From positions 4,361,001 to 4,425,000 of the forward strand of contig OY986439.1 in assembly GCA_963920525.1 (NCBI GenBank): 64,000 nt of DNA, in the 5' to 3' direction. This stretch comes from Dichetophora obliterata (taxonomy: Eukaryota; Arthropoda; Insecta; Diptera; Sciomyzidae). The position numbers and the translations under genes were made by a program. The notes beneath the pieces were generated by a model, which saw nothing but the letters and a program-made list of their open reading frames with translations, did no database searches and was not told the DNA's origin. Below are positions 38,159 through 49,117 of the stretch, piece after piece; position 1 is the first letter of the stretch; each line of letters starts with the position of its first letter.

Positions 38159-41100
38159 GTGAGTTTTATAATGCTTCTTATTTATCTACTGGTTTTGTGT
38201 CGCATTATGTTTGTGCACAGAGGTATAAAAATTTAAAAAAAAACGCACTGTGCGCCGCCTGGTAGTATTGTAAGTGGCATTAATGTCCAATTCCATGACA
38301 TTTGACTATTTCAAAACTGCTATTTACTTAAAAATGTCCCTATGAAAAACTACTTCATTTGTTTTGTGCGTGAACTTTTTACGGGCAAATTTAATTTTCA
38401 CAATATTTTAACAATATTTTAAAATAACCTTTTAATATATTTGTTTCCAAAATTAAAGTTTTTGTTTTAAATTATTTTTAAATAAGTGTTTTTAATTTTA
38501 AACATTGTTTCAAAAGCAAAAACTATTTTTTTTAAATTTAACTTAAAAACATTTGTGCTTTACTTAAATTAAATTGTTTCAAGCTGCATTTTATTTGAGT
38601 TTAATACATATTTGCCTCAGTGTATATATTATTAAATTTTGAAAAAATTCCGTTATTATGTCATCAAACTTTTGGCTATATCTCGAAAAATAGAGATTTT
38701 CTTAGTACAACGAATTTGTATAAAAAGTTGTTGGTTTATAAAAATAACGGTAAACGAAAGCTTTTTCGAAAATTTATTGTAAGGATAAAAAATAAAAAAT
38801 GTCCGTTTTTATGACATCAAAGTTATTGCGATATCTCGAAAACTATAGATTTTATCAGTACAACGCATTTTCTTAAGCCTCAGAATGAGAAAAAGTCGAT
38901 TGATATTTAAAATTTTGTATTAGCAAGCAAACATCTCCGCCATTTTTAAATCGATTTTCAACAATTTATTTTTATCTGAAAGTGTTCGATCAAGTGAATT
39001 TGTAGAAATGGCAAAAGATTTACCATTGTCTCACCATGGCAATAGAATATTTAACAGCATAAAATATTATATTCAAAACATTTCTAAAATATTAAATTCT
39101 TGCTAAAAAATAGGGTAAAAGTTGCTTTTGTTGTAAATTTTTTTAAAATTTCTATTTTCTCTACTCTTTCATATTCATTTATAGGGTCATAAGGACAATA
39201 AATAATTTCAGTGTAATAATAAAAATAAATAAAAAATAAATAAAAATAATTGTAAAAGCAATATAGTTATAAATGTAGCTTAAAAGTATTAATTGGTAAA
39301 ATGTACTAATTTAAATTGAATAATAAATAAATTTGAATTTGTCAAAATAAAATACGAGCTAAATAAATGTAAATAAAAATCCGGAAAATAGGTATCTGCA
39401 TCTAAAACAAATGTCATTTTGGCAAGTGCAAGCAATGACCTTGCTTCATTTCATTCATTTTTTTTTCTATCTGCCAAATCTAGCAAGAACAAATGCAAAT
39501 ACTGCGATCACTTTGAAACTCTAATAGGAAAAAAAACAACAACTCAAACAAAACAAACCTTTTCCTTGCTCCCTTTGTCACATGCGATTTTCTTTGCTAG
39601 CATAAGAGGGGATGAAAGAAATCGGAGTTTCAAAATAAACTGAAACTTGCTTCTCTGTTTTCTGTTTGCCTGGTATCAAGATGTTGAAAGTAGGCGTAAG
39701 ACTTTTTTCAGAGTCAAACAAAGCAACCAAAAAAAATATGAAAAATATTGAAACTTCCAAATTTATTTTTTATTTCAGCTACATCTACAATTCAATTGAA
39801 TTTCATTCATATAATTTTAAATGAAGAAAAAAGAAGCGGCAACATTTCTTTCTCGCTTTATCGCTTTTAGGCGATTGCACTGTTGTGTGTTCTTCTTTCA
39901 CACGCTCCTTTGTCTAAATATCGTCACTCAGAGGGTAGCGTCAACAGAGCAACGAGTCAACGCCATTGCCAAAAAGTTCTACCTGGTACTCTGGAACTAT
40001 ACCAGAGACTACAGAGACTATAAGTATTTATAGTCTCTGCCTCTGGTTATTATCAGTGTGACCAGAGTGGAATATTATATTCCACTTTGGCATATTTAAA
40101 CTTCGGGAAGCATATTTTTTTTATAAAAATATGCTGCATAAAAAGTGGAATATTTTTCGTATGATTATATTTTTCAAAATTCACAAAAATTGCAATAAAA
40201 AATGTCTATTTGGTTACTAAATGGTTATTTTTTTGGCTATCGACACTTTATATTTTTTCATCTCTGAACCACCTTGTAAAACGCAATATAAGGAATTCAT
40301 TTTGTGGTTAACTTCTTCGTTGTCAATTTTATTGCAATTCATTTAATAACTTCACGCAGCTTAAAAAGAATTCATGCAGCTTTATATATAAAAATGCAGG
40401 TGTCCCTATTTATTTTCACATGACTGTATATCTTTGATATTGAAAGTGGAATATTTTTGTGGAATATAAAAATTGAATGTGGAATATTTAGCATATTTTT
40501 TTTTTACAAAAAGCATATTTTTTCATAAATCTTCTGGTCACACTGGTTATTATACCTCTGTGCTCTGTGCACAAACCACAGAGCACAGAGGTGTAATAAA
40601 CAGAGGTGCTTTTATTGTGTACACAAACCGCAGCTCGTTAAGTTACTTGTGTCGAATCGGTAGTGCAGTGTAGAACATAGCTTCCACATTAACCCATTTA
40701 CGTTACAAACTGTCTTTTTCGCAGTCTGAACTTCTGCATAGTGGAATCTCTACGAATTTTTCATAGAATATTACAGAAATCCGATGTAAGTTCCAAAAAG
40801 TGTTTAAACTTTACGTTCGTTTGGACAAGTGGGCGTCTTATATCTTAGAAAGGAGATAAAAAACGATAACAAAATCAAACACTGGCATCTAATATGCGAT
40901 TTCCAAAAAATGTTCTGTCTGATTGGACAAGTGGGCGTGGCAACTGCTATACAACTTAAACACATTTTGTGCTTTGTCTAAGAAATGAGGTAAACTACAA
41001 TAACAAAATCAAACAGAAAGTGTTGAAAATTTCGACACAATTGGACAAGTGGACGTGGCAGCAGCCAAACAACTTAAACACATTTTTAGCTATACTTTAA

Positions 41101-44100
41101 ACGTACGTTAGCAGTGACACTAATTGCACTAATTATAGGTGGATAACTGATGCGTGATCTTTGAAATTCTTGCCAAACTTCGGTGGGATTAAACAAGTAG
41201 GCGTGGCATCGCCTATATATGTGATATATATATATTTTAGAAAATATGAGTAGTAACAACTCATTGAATTCCATAAACTATTTATTAACTCATATTAAAT
41301 TAAGCAAACAAGCTTAAATCTTAATTATGCACTTTGAGTTTCAAAATAAACTTAATCGTATGAAAACAACGCCTAGCTCCCATACCAAGTGGCATATAAA
41401 AACTGTAAAATATTTTTAAATTCCAAAAAAATTTATTAAATCACTAAAATCACTGGAAAAATTATTACCAGTGTTAGAGCTCATAAACCTTCAAATTATT
41501 TCAATGTCAATTTCTCAACATCACAACTATAAAAAACTGTCGAAACCTGGTTTTGAAGTTAAAATAAATAGCATTTTTAGGACCATCAAACAGAAAAAAA
41601 AAAAAAAAAAACCAGAAGTTTACGCACCTAAGCACTCTTAGAGCTCAAAATAGACATAATAGTGATTAAATAAATGGTTAAAATTTGAGGTGGCCCTTTT
41701 TTTATCTTACCAGTTTTACCAAATTTTACGTTTCTATAAAAAAAACTACACCTAAAATAATTTTGTATTTATTTTATATGTATTGAAATTTTGTTTTTTC
41801 AGTTTACAAATATAGTGTGAAGTATTTAAAATATTCAAACCCTTACATACGAAACGGTCAGAAACTGGCTTATACAAGGCATCTTCAGGACCGTTGCCTA
41901 TTAGTAAAACGTGTTTAATTTAGATTAGAAAAAAAATTTTTTTTTAAAAGTTGCGCACCTTGGCTTAAAGAATATATATTTAATACTATTAAATAAAAAA
42001 ATAAATTGTAAATATGAAGTGGCCCTTTTTATTTTCCAAAATATTTTACAAAATTTCCTTTTTTACCTACATTTTTAAAGATAAGTCAGTGAATTTATTT
42101 TATTTCAAAAGAACATATCTTAACCATGAAGTATGCCTATTTTTATCTTTTTTGGATATTGGGAAATATAATTTATTCCGTCTAGCATGACCTTTCGCAT
42201 CACTGTGCACACGGTTTAATTGACAACTTCAATTGCGAGGTCTTGGCACTGGGAATTTTCTAAAGGCAAAATATTTTTGTTTGTTACATATTTTGGTCCA
42301 AGAACTAAATCGAAACACCTTTTTAAAAAAAAAATAAAAAAAATAGTTTTTAAAATTTTTTTACAAAAACCTCAAATCGCAGGTCGACATGTCCCGCGGT
42401 AGATTAGTGCAAATATTTACGGAGGTGAAAGGTGATGTCGAGATGACATCGTATGGGAGTGGGGGTCTATTTTCACTCCCTTATGAGTTAAAGGGTTAAT
42501 TAGTATTTCATGACCTTGATGCACATTATTGTTTGTAGCAGTAGCAGAAGAATTAACTCACGGAAAACTTATTTTAAGAGCTCATTTGAAAGGCAATGAA
42601 TTGACCTTTATAACGACTTATTCATTACAGAACTGTGCTAGGTTGAAGATGAAATCAATCCGTTGTAACTACTAAATATCAAATTTGAGCGCAATTTTTT
42701 CAGAATTTCGCTTAGTAAATCAAATTTTTTTTAAATTAATTTTGTAATCTATTATATTTTATCTATTATATTTTATTTTATTGATATCAAAAACATAAAC
42801 ATATATTTAAAAAAAAGGTAATGCTGTCTGGGGACGCCCGTCAGGAACGAAGTTTCTTACGCTTTTCCTTCAACTCCGAATTTAATTCGAAATAAAATCT
42901 GTATATTTTTTGTATTATTTTGTATTTTATATAATTTAGCAAGGAAAATATTTCAATTATTCATTTTCGTTATTCAGAATAATGAATCAATTTTTATTCA
43001 TTTAAATGCTATTCACAAAGAATGCAGTTCTCAAAGAATTTCGGAATTTTCAATTACTTTTTTAATCATAATAATTGTTTATTCGTTATTCATTTCTTAT
43101 TCATTATTAATTTGTTATTAATTATTCATTTGTTATTCATTATTAATTTGTTATTAATTATACATTTCTTATTCATTATTAATTTTTCATCCATTATTAA
43201 TTTGTTGTTCATTATTAATATTTTATTCATTATTAATTTTTTATTCATTATTCATTTGTTGTTCATTATTAATAATTTATTGATTGTTAAATTTGGTATT
43301 CATTATTAATTTTTTATTCATTATTCATTTTTTATTCATTATTCATTTGTTATTCATTACTTATTTGTTATTAATTATAAATTTTTTATTCATTATTCAT
43401 TTTTAATTCATTCTTCATTTGTTATTTATTATTAATATGTTATTTATTATACATTTTTTATTCATTATTCATTTGTTATTCATTATTATTTTGTTATCTA
43501 TTTTTAATTTCTTATTCATTATTAATTCGTTATTTATTTTTCATTTGTTATTCATTATTAATTTGTTATTCATTACACATTTTTTCATTATTCATTTTTT
43601 ATTCATTTACTATTCTTTATTAATATATAATTCATTATTGATTTTTTTATTCATTATATATTTTTTATTCATTATTATTTTTTATACATTATTCATTTCT
43701 TATTTATCATTAATTTTTTATTCATTATTAATTTTTTATTCATTTTTCATTTTTATTCATTATGCTTTTGTTATTCATTATTTATTTTTTATTCATTGTT
43801 CATTTTTTATTCATTATTAATTTTTATTTAATTATTAATTTTTTATTCGTTATTAATTTTTTAATCATTATTAATTTGTTATTCATTATACATTTTTATT
43901 CATTATTCTTTTTTTATTCATTATTCATTTGTTATTCATTATTAATTTTTGATTCATTATACATTTTTTTTCATTATTAATTTTTGTTTCATTTGTTATT
44001 TCTTAATATTTTGTTATTCATAATTTATTTCTTATTCATTTTTAATTTGTTATTCATTATTCATATATTATTCATTATTAATTTGTATTCATATCACATT

Positions 44101-47100
44101 TTTTATTATTTATTTTCTATTCATTACTTATTTGTTATTCATTATTAATATATAATTCATTATTAATTTTTAATTCATTATTCAATTTTAATTCGTTATT
44201 CATTTGTTATTCATTATTAATTTGTTATTCATTATTCAAAAATATTCAAAAATATATATATATTAAAAGAAATATGAATATTAATTTTTAATTAATTTTT
44301 AAGTTTTATTCATTATTTACGTATTATTTACTATTAATTTGTTATTCATTATGCAATTTTTATTCATTATTAATTTTTTGTTCATTACTCATTTGTTATT
44401 TATTATTAATTTTTTATTCATTATTCATTTGTTTTTCATTATACATATTTTATTCATATTTTATTCATTATTAATTTGTTATTCGTTATTAATTTTAATT
44501 CATTATTCATTTTCTATTCATTACTTATTTGTTATTCATTATTAATATATAATTCATTATTAATTTTTAATTCATTATTCATTTTTAATTCGTTATTCAT
44601 TTGTTATTCATTATTAATTTGTTATTCATTATTCAAAAATATTCAAAAATATATATATATTAAAAGAAATATGAATATTAATTTTTAATTAATTTTTAAG
44701 TTTTATTCATTATTTATGTATTATTTACTATTAATTTGTTATTCATTATGCAATTTTTATTCATTATTAATTTTTTGTTCATTATTCATTTTTTATTTAT
44801 TTTTAATTTTTTATTCATTATTCATTTGTTTTTCATTATTCATATTTTATTCATTATTAATTTGTTATTCGTTATTCATTTTAATTCATTATTCATTTTT
44901 TGTTCATAATTTTTTATTCATTATTATTTTTTATCATTATTCATTTTATATTCATTATTCATTTTTTATTCATTATAAATATTTTATTCATTATTAATTT
45001 TTTATTCATTATTAATTTTTTATTCATCCTTCATTTGTTATTCATTTCTAATTTGTTATTCGTTATTAATTTGTTATGCAATATTAATTTTTTATTCATT
45101 ATTCATTTTTTATTCATTATTTGCTATTAATTTTTTGTTAACGGCTTCGGACTCGGGTTATGTTTTTCTTTTATTAATTTGACGATATAGATAACAAAAG
45201 CAAAAACAATCGCCTAATTAATAAAAGAAGAACATAGCCAGAGTCCTAACCCATGAATAAAAAAATTTGTAGCATGAACATATGTTATGAATAAAAAATT
45301 AATAATAAATTAGAAATGAATAATGAAAAAAAAATTAATATTGAATCAATAAGAAATGAATAATGAATAACAAATGAGTAATGAATAAATATTAAATAAC
45401 AAATAAACAATTAGAAAAAGAATAATTGAAAATTCTGAAATTCTTTGTGAATAGCATTCAAATGAATAAAAAATTTATTTATTATTCTGAATAACGAAAA
45501 TGAGTTATTAAAATGAATAATAATTTATTTTTTTTTTAAATGGATGTGAGTTAAAAATTTTATTTATAAATCAATTTTGCATTCATTGAATGTATACTTT
45601 TTTCGTTACTCGCTGATTCACTCTTTCGTGAATAAAATCAAATTGACTGCATTCTTTTGCAGCTCTGCCTGCTAGTTTGTAGTCTGCTCGATACTCGCAC
45701 TCATACACACACAGCAATCTCACTGTTACGTGATTTTTTCCTACTAAATCGCACTACCCGCAAACTGCGTAAAGGATCTTCGTTCCAATAAAAAATTTGT
45801 TAGAACTTAAAAAATTTAATTAAATCAAGAACAGAATCAATGTACAGTGTTTTTTTATGAATTAGAAAGAAACAATTTTAAATGATGTTCCAAGTATCCT
45901 CCATGTTTTGAATGAAATACTGAAAATCGGCAAAAACCCTTTTGAAAGAAAGGGACAGAAGTTCCAGGTTTTTATGTTCTGTGAAAAAGAAAACGAAGCG
46001 AAGCCGCGAACCACTGGCTAGTAATTAAAAAGGGCGAACGATTTAGTTAATTTGTATGAAGTTCAAAGAACTTTTTTATTTTTAAGGGTATGTTTAAAAT
46101 TTATTCAATTTTAAAATTGATCAAAAAAAATTGATTTCTGACTTGAAATTCTGAGAAAATGTCCTTGAGCTCAATAACTTTATTGGTGGGTAAATTTTTT
46201 CAACATTGGCTTGTTTTGAGCCATTTATATGAATGGCGTTGAGTTTTTTTTTTCAATTGCTATCTGAGTTGTAGTTTTAAATTTTACAAAGAATTTGAAG
46301 ACTTTTAATACGCCTTAGTTAAGACTTTGAAAAATTCGGTTTTTAGCTGATTTTTATTTAGTTAGTATTTTATTGACTTTTTAGTATTTGAAACAAATAA
46401 ATTGAATTGATAAATTTTCCACACTTTATCCAACTATTTATTGCTTAATCCAACAGATCACTTGGATTGATGGCCTTGGCAACGTACTAACCAAAGGCAT
46501 TGAATACGTTAAAGAGTCCTTGGCAGACTCAAGGCGTATTACGGCGAAATCAATTTTGAAACTTGCGCCAAAAAAGGAACACCACAACACCACGTTCACG
46601 TGTCAGGCTCAAAATACCGCAGATCGCACATACCGTTCAGCAAAACTCTTGCTAGAGGTAAGTTTTTTGTAAAAAACTATCTCAGGAATTAATTTGAACT
46701 GAATAAACATTTTCTGAATAGGTTAAATATGCACCCAAGGTATCGGTGTCTGTTGTTGGTGGTGCATTAAGTGCTGGACGCATTCCTGAAGGTGCTGAGG
46801 TAATACTCTCCTGTCAGGCTGACGCTAATCCCAAGGATCTTAGCTATCGCTGGTTCATCAACGATGAGTTAGTTACCGGTGACTTCACCACAAAAATGGT
46901 AGGCATTAAAATGCAGACATGTTTAGGATTTTTTAACCAATTCCTTGTTACTTTAAGGTCATTCACAATGTCACCCGCCAATATCACGATGCAATTGTTA
47001 AGTGTGAAGTTGTTAATGCCGTTGGCAAAAGTGAGGAAAGTGAGACGCTCGACATCAGCTGTAAGTATCTTTTATATCTCACACTCGAGTTGGCCTTTAC

Positions 47101-49117
47101 TTTTCCTTTCTATCCTCTGCAGATGGTCCCGCATTTCGTCATCGACCTGTTTCTGTTGAAGCGGATCTTGGAGCTTCGGTGAAGCTTCGTTGTGAAGTTG
47201 ACGGCAATCCAACACCTGAAATTGAATGGATCAACGAAAATTCCGATCGGGTAAACTTAACTCTTTACATAAAAAAAAAATTACTTTTTTCCCATTATAA
47301 ATATCAATTATTCTACAATTTTTTTTTTGTAATATGATCTCTTGCTTAGGTTGTAAGCACCTCGGCCAACCTTTCACTCAAAGTGACCACGGAAACGGCT
47401 GGTCGTTATTTTTGCAAAGCAATTGTAGCTGGATTCCCAGAGATAGGTGCAGAGGCCACAGTTTATGTTAAACGTGCGCCCATTATAACCTCGCATAAGG
47501 TTCAATTTGGGGCCGTGGGCAACCGTGCCAAAATAGACTGTCTTGCATTTAGCATTCCAAAAGCCGAACACATTCTTTGGTCTTACGAGGGCAAACTAAT
47601 CAACATGAGTTCGGCAGACCCTGATATTTATATTTTTGAAGAGCATCATCTGCCAGAAGGCGTACGTGCCGCTCTTATAATAAAAGAGAGTAGCTCCAGC
47701 CATTTTGGCAAGTACAACTGTACTGTAATAAACTCATATGGCAGCGATTCTCTTCTCATTACTTTGATAACAGAACGTAAGTGTGGACTATAATATTTTT
47801 AGTAGTATTCATTTCAGACATCAACATTTCTTTAATCACCTAAACTATAGCAGGTTCAGTTCCCGTCCTGCTCGTTGTAATGGGCTCCATGTCCTCGGTG
47901 GCAATCATTCTCATGGTTGTAATGCTTGTGATTGTCTACATGAAACGCACTAAGAAGAAGCCACTTCCGGCAGATGTTATACCTGAGGCTTCACGGGGTA
48001 GTGATAAGTTAACCGATTTAAAGAGTGAGATACGCTCTTCGGCCTACGATGTTGACTACTCGGAAACGGGTTCAGAGAGTCTTGCAATCAACCTGACGCA
48101 GACTCCGATGCCAGATGTTTCTTTGAAAGGTGCAACTCTGGGAGTGCCGCTGGCAGGACCAGTAAAGTTGGATGACAGGTGAGTAACCATCTAAGGAAAA
48201 AAAGGTTTGTTCAATCTTCTGATCATTTGTACTCCAAAGATTCTCCGGCGATTTTAGCGAACGCTACAACCGTCAGTGCCACATGAAAAACATAAAGAAC
48301 CAAGACTACAACTGCAAGGACAATGGCTTCGCACCCTACTTCGAGTACGCCTTGGACTACAGCCCTCCAACCGAAGGTAAGCCCGGCAGCGGCGCCAACA
48401 AAACCAACTCTAACACCATCAATTCGGCCACGCTGCCACACTACACAAATCCAGTGACCAGCACTGGTAACATGAGCTTACCGCGAAACCGCAATGATAT
48501 GCAACAGCAACAGCAGCAGCAGCCCTCGCAGGGAGTCAGCCAAATGAGTAACGGATTTTTAGGTAACTTTTGATAGACCTTTTGATAACTTTTTAGAAAT
48601 TTGCAATCCTTATGACATATCCTCTTAAATTCTAGGTCAGCCCCTTCTGCAAAATGGCATCGACAGCCGCTTCAGTGCAATATATGGCAACCCCTATCTT
48701 CGCTCTAATTCATCCATGCTGCCACCACTGCCACCTCCTAGCACAGCGAATCCCGCAGCTACGCCGGCGCCCCCACCCTACCATGCGCCACGAGCACATG
48801 CCAACACAAATGGCCTAGGTGTGAACAGTCTGAAGAACTTTGGTGGCACAAATACTAGCAGCATTATCAGTACGGCTGGTGGAAGCTGCAACAACGGCCA
48901 TGGCAGTGTTAGTGGCAGCAGCTCTAATCTGACAGCGAGCAGCAACACTCTGGCTCCCATGACGCCGCTGTCACAACCACCAACCGCACCTAGCAACATT
49001 GCCATGACATCGATGGCGCCTGCACCTATGACAACAACGGCGCAGAGCCCCTCCGGTCAGTTTATCTTGCCATCGAATGGCAACTCGAAAAAGGGTGCTC
49101 TAGCAACACATGTCTAA
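37574..49117 (+). CDS. kirre: Kirre (kin of irre / dumbfounded), Ig-superfamily adhesion receptor, complete coding region
   Basis: Nine coding exons join as 37574-38158, 46457-46657, 46722-46898, 46958-47060, 47123-47250, 47350-47776, 47851-48178, 48240-48562 and 48636-49117, giving 917 residues; Drosophila Kirre is about 950. Order: hydrophobic signal segment (residues ~17-36), five Ig domains with Cys pairs 79/137, 185/244, 293/337, 379/420 and 462/522, one transmembrane helix (~544-570), and a ~347-residue cytoplasmic tail ending Thr-His-Val, a class I PDZ ligand. The family acts at the plasma membrane in homophilic and heterophilic adhesion with Sns/Hibris-type partners, in myoblast fusion, nephrocyte diaphragms and cell sorting. 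Kirre rather than Roughest is indicated by motifs such as GALQWTKDDFGLGQHRNLSG, ADVIPEASRG and LPPLPPPSTANPAATPAPPP. All junctions keep frame; no lesion is seen. Confidence 0.97.
40013..40038. repeat. Perfect short hairpin (11-bp arms)
   Basis: AGAGACTATAA, loop GTAT, TTATAGTCTCT. It sits next to a further CTCTGG/CCAGAG hairpin (around 39990-40007) and the larger palindrome interrupted by the element at 40054. Confidence 0.9.
40054..40545. mobile_element. hAT-like element with perfect 8-bp target duplication
   Basis: Inverted ends CAGTGTGACCAGA...TCTGGTCACACTG, with identical GTTATTAT flanks at 40046-40053 and 40546-40553. At least five copies of GTGGAATATT or its complement lie near the ends, in line with subterminal transposase sites. 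492 bp, non-coding, in kirre intron 1. It splits one arm of an older palindrome. Confidence 0.92.
40554..40592. repeat. Perfect hairpin with 16-bp arms
   Basis: ACCTCTGTGCTCTGTG and its exact complement are separated by a 7-base loop. Counting the sequence on the other side of the hAT-like insertion (CCTCTGGTTATTAT before it, GTAATAAACAGAGG after the hairpin), the original arms were about 30 bp. Confidence 0.9.
40790..41220. repeat. Diverged tandem repeat, about four units of 120-140 bp
   Basis: GGACAAGTGGGCGTGGCA-like cores recur near 40823, 40923 and 41042, and a weaker AACAAGTAGGCGTGGCA near 41193. CAACTTAAACACATTTT and AACAAAATCAAACA accompany them. Confidence 0.8.
41221..42843. other. 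Intronic AT-rich DNA, nothing recognised
   Basis: A long A-run lies near 41595-41612. The open frame at 42220-42402 is Lys/Phe-rich and not convincing. Confidence 0.4.
42844..45786 (-). mobile_element. TIR element C, copy 2 (2.9 kb), inverted relative to copy 1
   Basis: It begins GGAACGAAGTTTCTTACGC and ends GCGTAAAGGATCTTCGTTCC. Both ~110-bp terminal regions match copy 1 (2657-6685) on the opposite strand: here CACTGTTACGTGATTTTTTC and CGCACTACCCGCAAAC at the right, and TTCGAAATAAAATCTGTATA at the left. A second inverted pair lies inside: ATTTTCGTTATTCAGAATAA and ATGCTATTCACAAAGAAT at ~42964-43020 pair with their complements at ~45440-45505. The centre is an ATTCATT array. No transposase is seen. 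Confidence 0.7.
43070..45130. repeat. ATTCATTATTAATTTGTT-type minisatellite, about 2 kb
   Basis: Degenerate units of 15-18 bp (TTGTTATTCATTATTAA, TTTTTATTCATTATTCA) repeat for 2 kb. Inside is a higher-order duplication: 44113-44395 recurs almost unchanged at 44510-44790, including AAATATTCAAAAATATATAT and TTAAAAGAAATATGAATATT. The inverted form of the unit (ATGAATAATGAATAACAAAT) appears at 45280-45410, so the array is part of a foldback. Open frames rich in Phe-Ile-Ile-Asn are translation artefacts. Confidence 0.95.
45787..46456. other. kirre: End of kirre intron 1, nothing recognised
   Basis: AT-rich intronic sequence up to the acceptor before 46457. Confidence 0.5.
46457..46657 (+). CDS. 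kirre: kirre coding exon 2: rest of Ig2
   Basis: 67 codons, phase 0 at both ends, from ITWIDGLGNVLTKG to SAKLLLE. It supplies the conserved Trp of Ig2 and its second Cys (TFTCQAQ, residue 244). The sequence is very close to the Drosophila protein as I remember it. A 64-bp intron with GTAAGT follows. Confidence 0.97.
46722..46898 (+). CDS. kirre: kirre coding exon 3: first part of Ig3
   Basis: 59 codons, phase 0, VKYAPKVSVSVVGGALSAGR through DFTTKM. Holds the first Cys of Ig3 (residue 293) and the YRWFINDE strand. A 59-bp intron follows, the shortest in the gene. Confidence 0.97.
46958..47060 (+). CDS. kirre: kirre coding exon 4: end of Ig3
   Basis: 34 codons plus one base, from VIHNVTRQYHDAIVKCE to ETLDIS. 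It completes Ig3 (Cys 337). The Tyr codon is split across the 62-bp intron (T, then AT). Confidence 0.97.
47123..47250 (+). CDS. kirre: kirre coding exon 5: first part of Ig4
   Basis: It encodes Y-GPAFRHRPVSVEADLGAS through IEWINENSDR, with Ig4 Cys 379 and the Trp of IEW. It ends in phase 0 at GTAAAC, the least canonical donor in the gene apart from GTAACT of the last intron. A 99-bp intron follows. Confidence 0.96.
47350..47776 (+). CDS. kirre: kirre coding exon 6: end of Ig4 and all of Ig5
   Basis: 142 codons plus one base. Starts VVSTSANLSLKVTTETAG, supplies Cys 420 (RYFCKA), then Ig5 with Cys 462 (KIDC) and 522 (KYNC), including the Kirre-typical SSADPDIYIFEEHHLPEG. Ends ...LITE plus the first base of a Pro codon at GTAAGT. 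Confidence 0.97.
47851..48178 (+). CDS. kirre: kirre coding exon 7: transmembrane helix and juxtamembrane tail
   Basis: The acceptor is TATAG|CAG|G, a tandem NAGNAG site. Using the first AG gives E-P-G-S-V, matching Drosophila E-P-G-N-I; the second AG would give E-R-S-V, three bases shorter. The exon encodes the membrane span (VPVLLVVMGSMSSVAIILMV, then VMLVIVY), a basic stop-transfer MKRTKKK, then PADVIPEASRG and NLTQTPMPDV. It ends two bases into an Arg codon at GTGAGT. Confidence 0.96.
48240..48562 (+). CDS. kirre: kirre coding exon 8: mid cytoplasmic tail
   Basis: Opens RFSGDFSERYNRQCHMKN and contains the conserved FEYALDYSPP, a Tyr-containing candidate adaptor or phosphorylation site. 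The linker is Asn/Ser-rich with a short CAG-encoded Gln run near MQQQQQQQPSQG, and ends SNGFLG. The donor is GTAACT; if the 73-bp intron is retained the frame stops after Asn-Phe. Confidence 0.95.
48636..49117 (+). CDS. kirre: kirre coding exon 9: C-terminal tail and PDZ ligand
   Basis: Starts in the split Gly codon, then QPLLQNGIDSRFSAIYGNPY, a Pro-rich run (LPPLPPPSTANPAATPAPPP), an Asn/Ser/Gly/Thr-rich low-complexity region, and ends GALATHV with TAA at 49115-49117. The Thr-His-Val end is a class I PDZ-binding motif. 160 residues in this exon after the split Gly. Confidence 0.95.

Larger units (their letters stand above)
38159..46456 (+). other. kirre: kirre coding intron 1 (8,298 bp)
   Basis: Donor GTGAGT, acceptor AATCCAACAG. 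It splits the Ig2 coding region. The left part (38159-40012) has a ~180-bp direct duplication at about 38640-38880 (TATCTCGAAAA, TAGTACAACG / ATATCTCGAAAACT, CAGTACAACG) and no gene. The remainder carries the mobile elements and tandem arrays listed separately. Confidence 0.95.

Noticed and set aside
40692..42497. TTAACCCATTTACG and AAAGGGTTAA as ends of a 1.8-kb piggyBac-like element
   Set aside because: Beyond TTAACCC the two ends do not match, so the pairing is probably coincidental.
43022..45130. Series of long Phe/Ile/Asn-rich open frames
   Set aside because: They are translations of the ATTCATT minisatellite; overlapping frames are all open and none has domain-like sequence.
46746..47159. 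137-codon open frame spanning three kirre exons and two introns
   Set aside because: It is read-through of short introns that all have good splice signals and preserve the Kirre frame when removed.
48223..49005. Minus-strand open frames opposite the kirre tail exons
   Set aside because: Antisense shadows of GC-richer coding sequence; no domain and no independent support.
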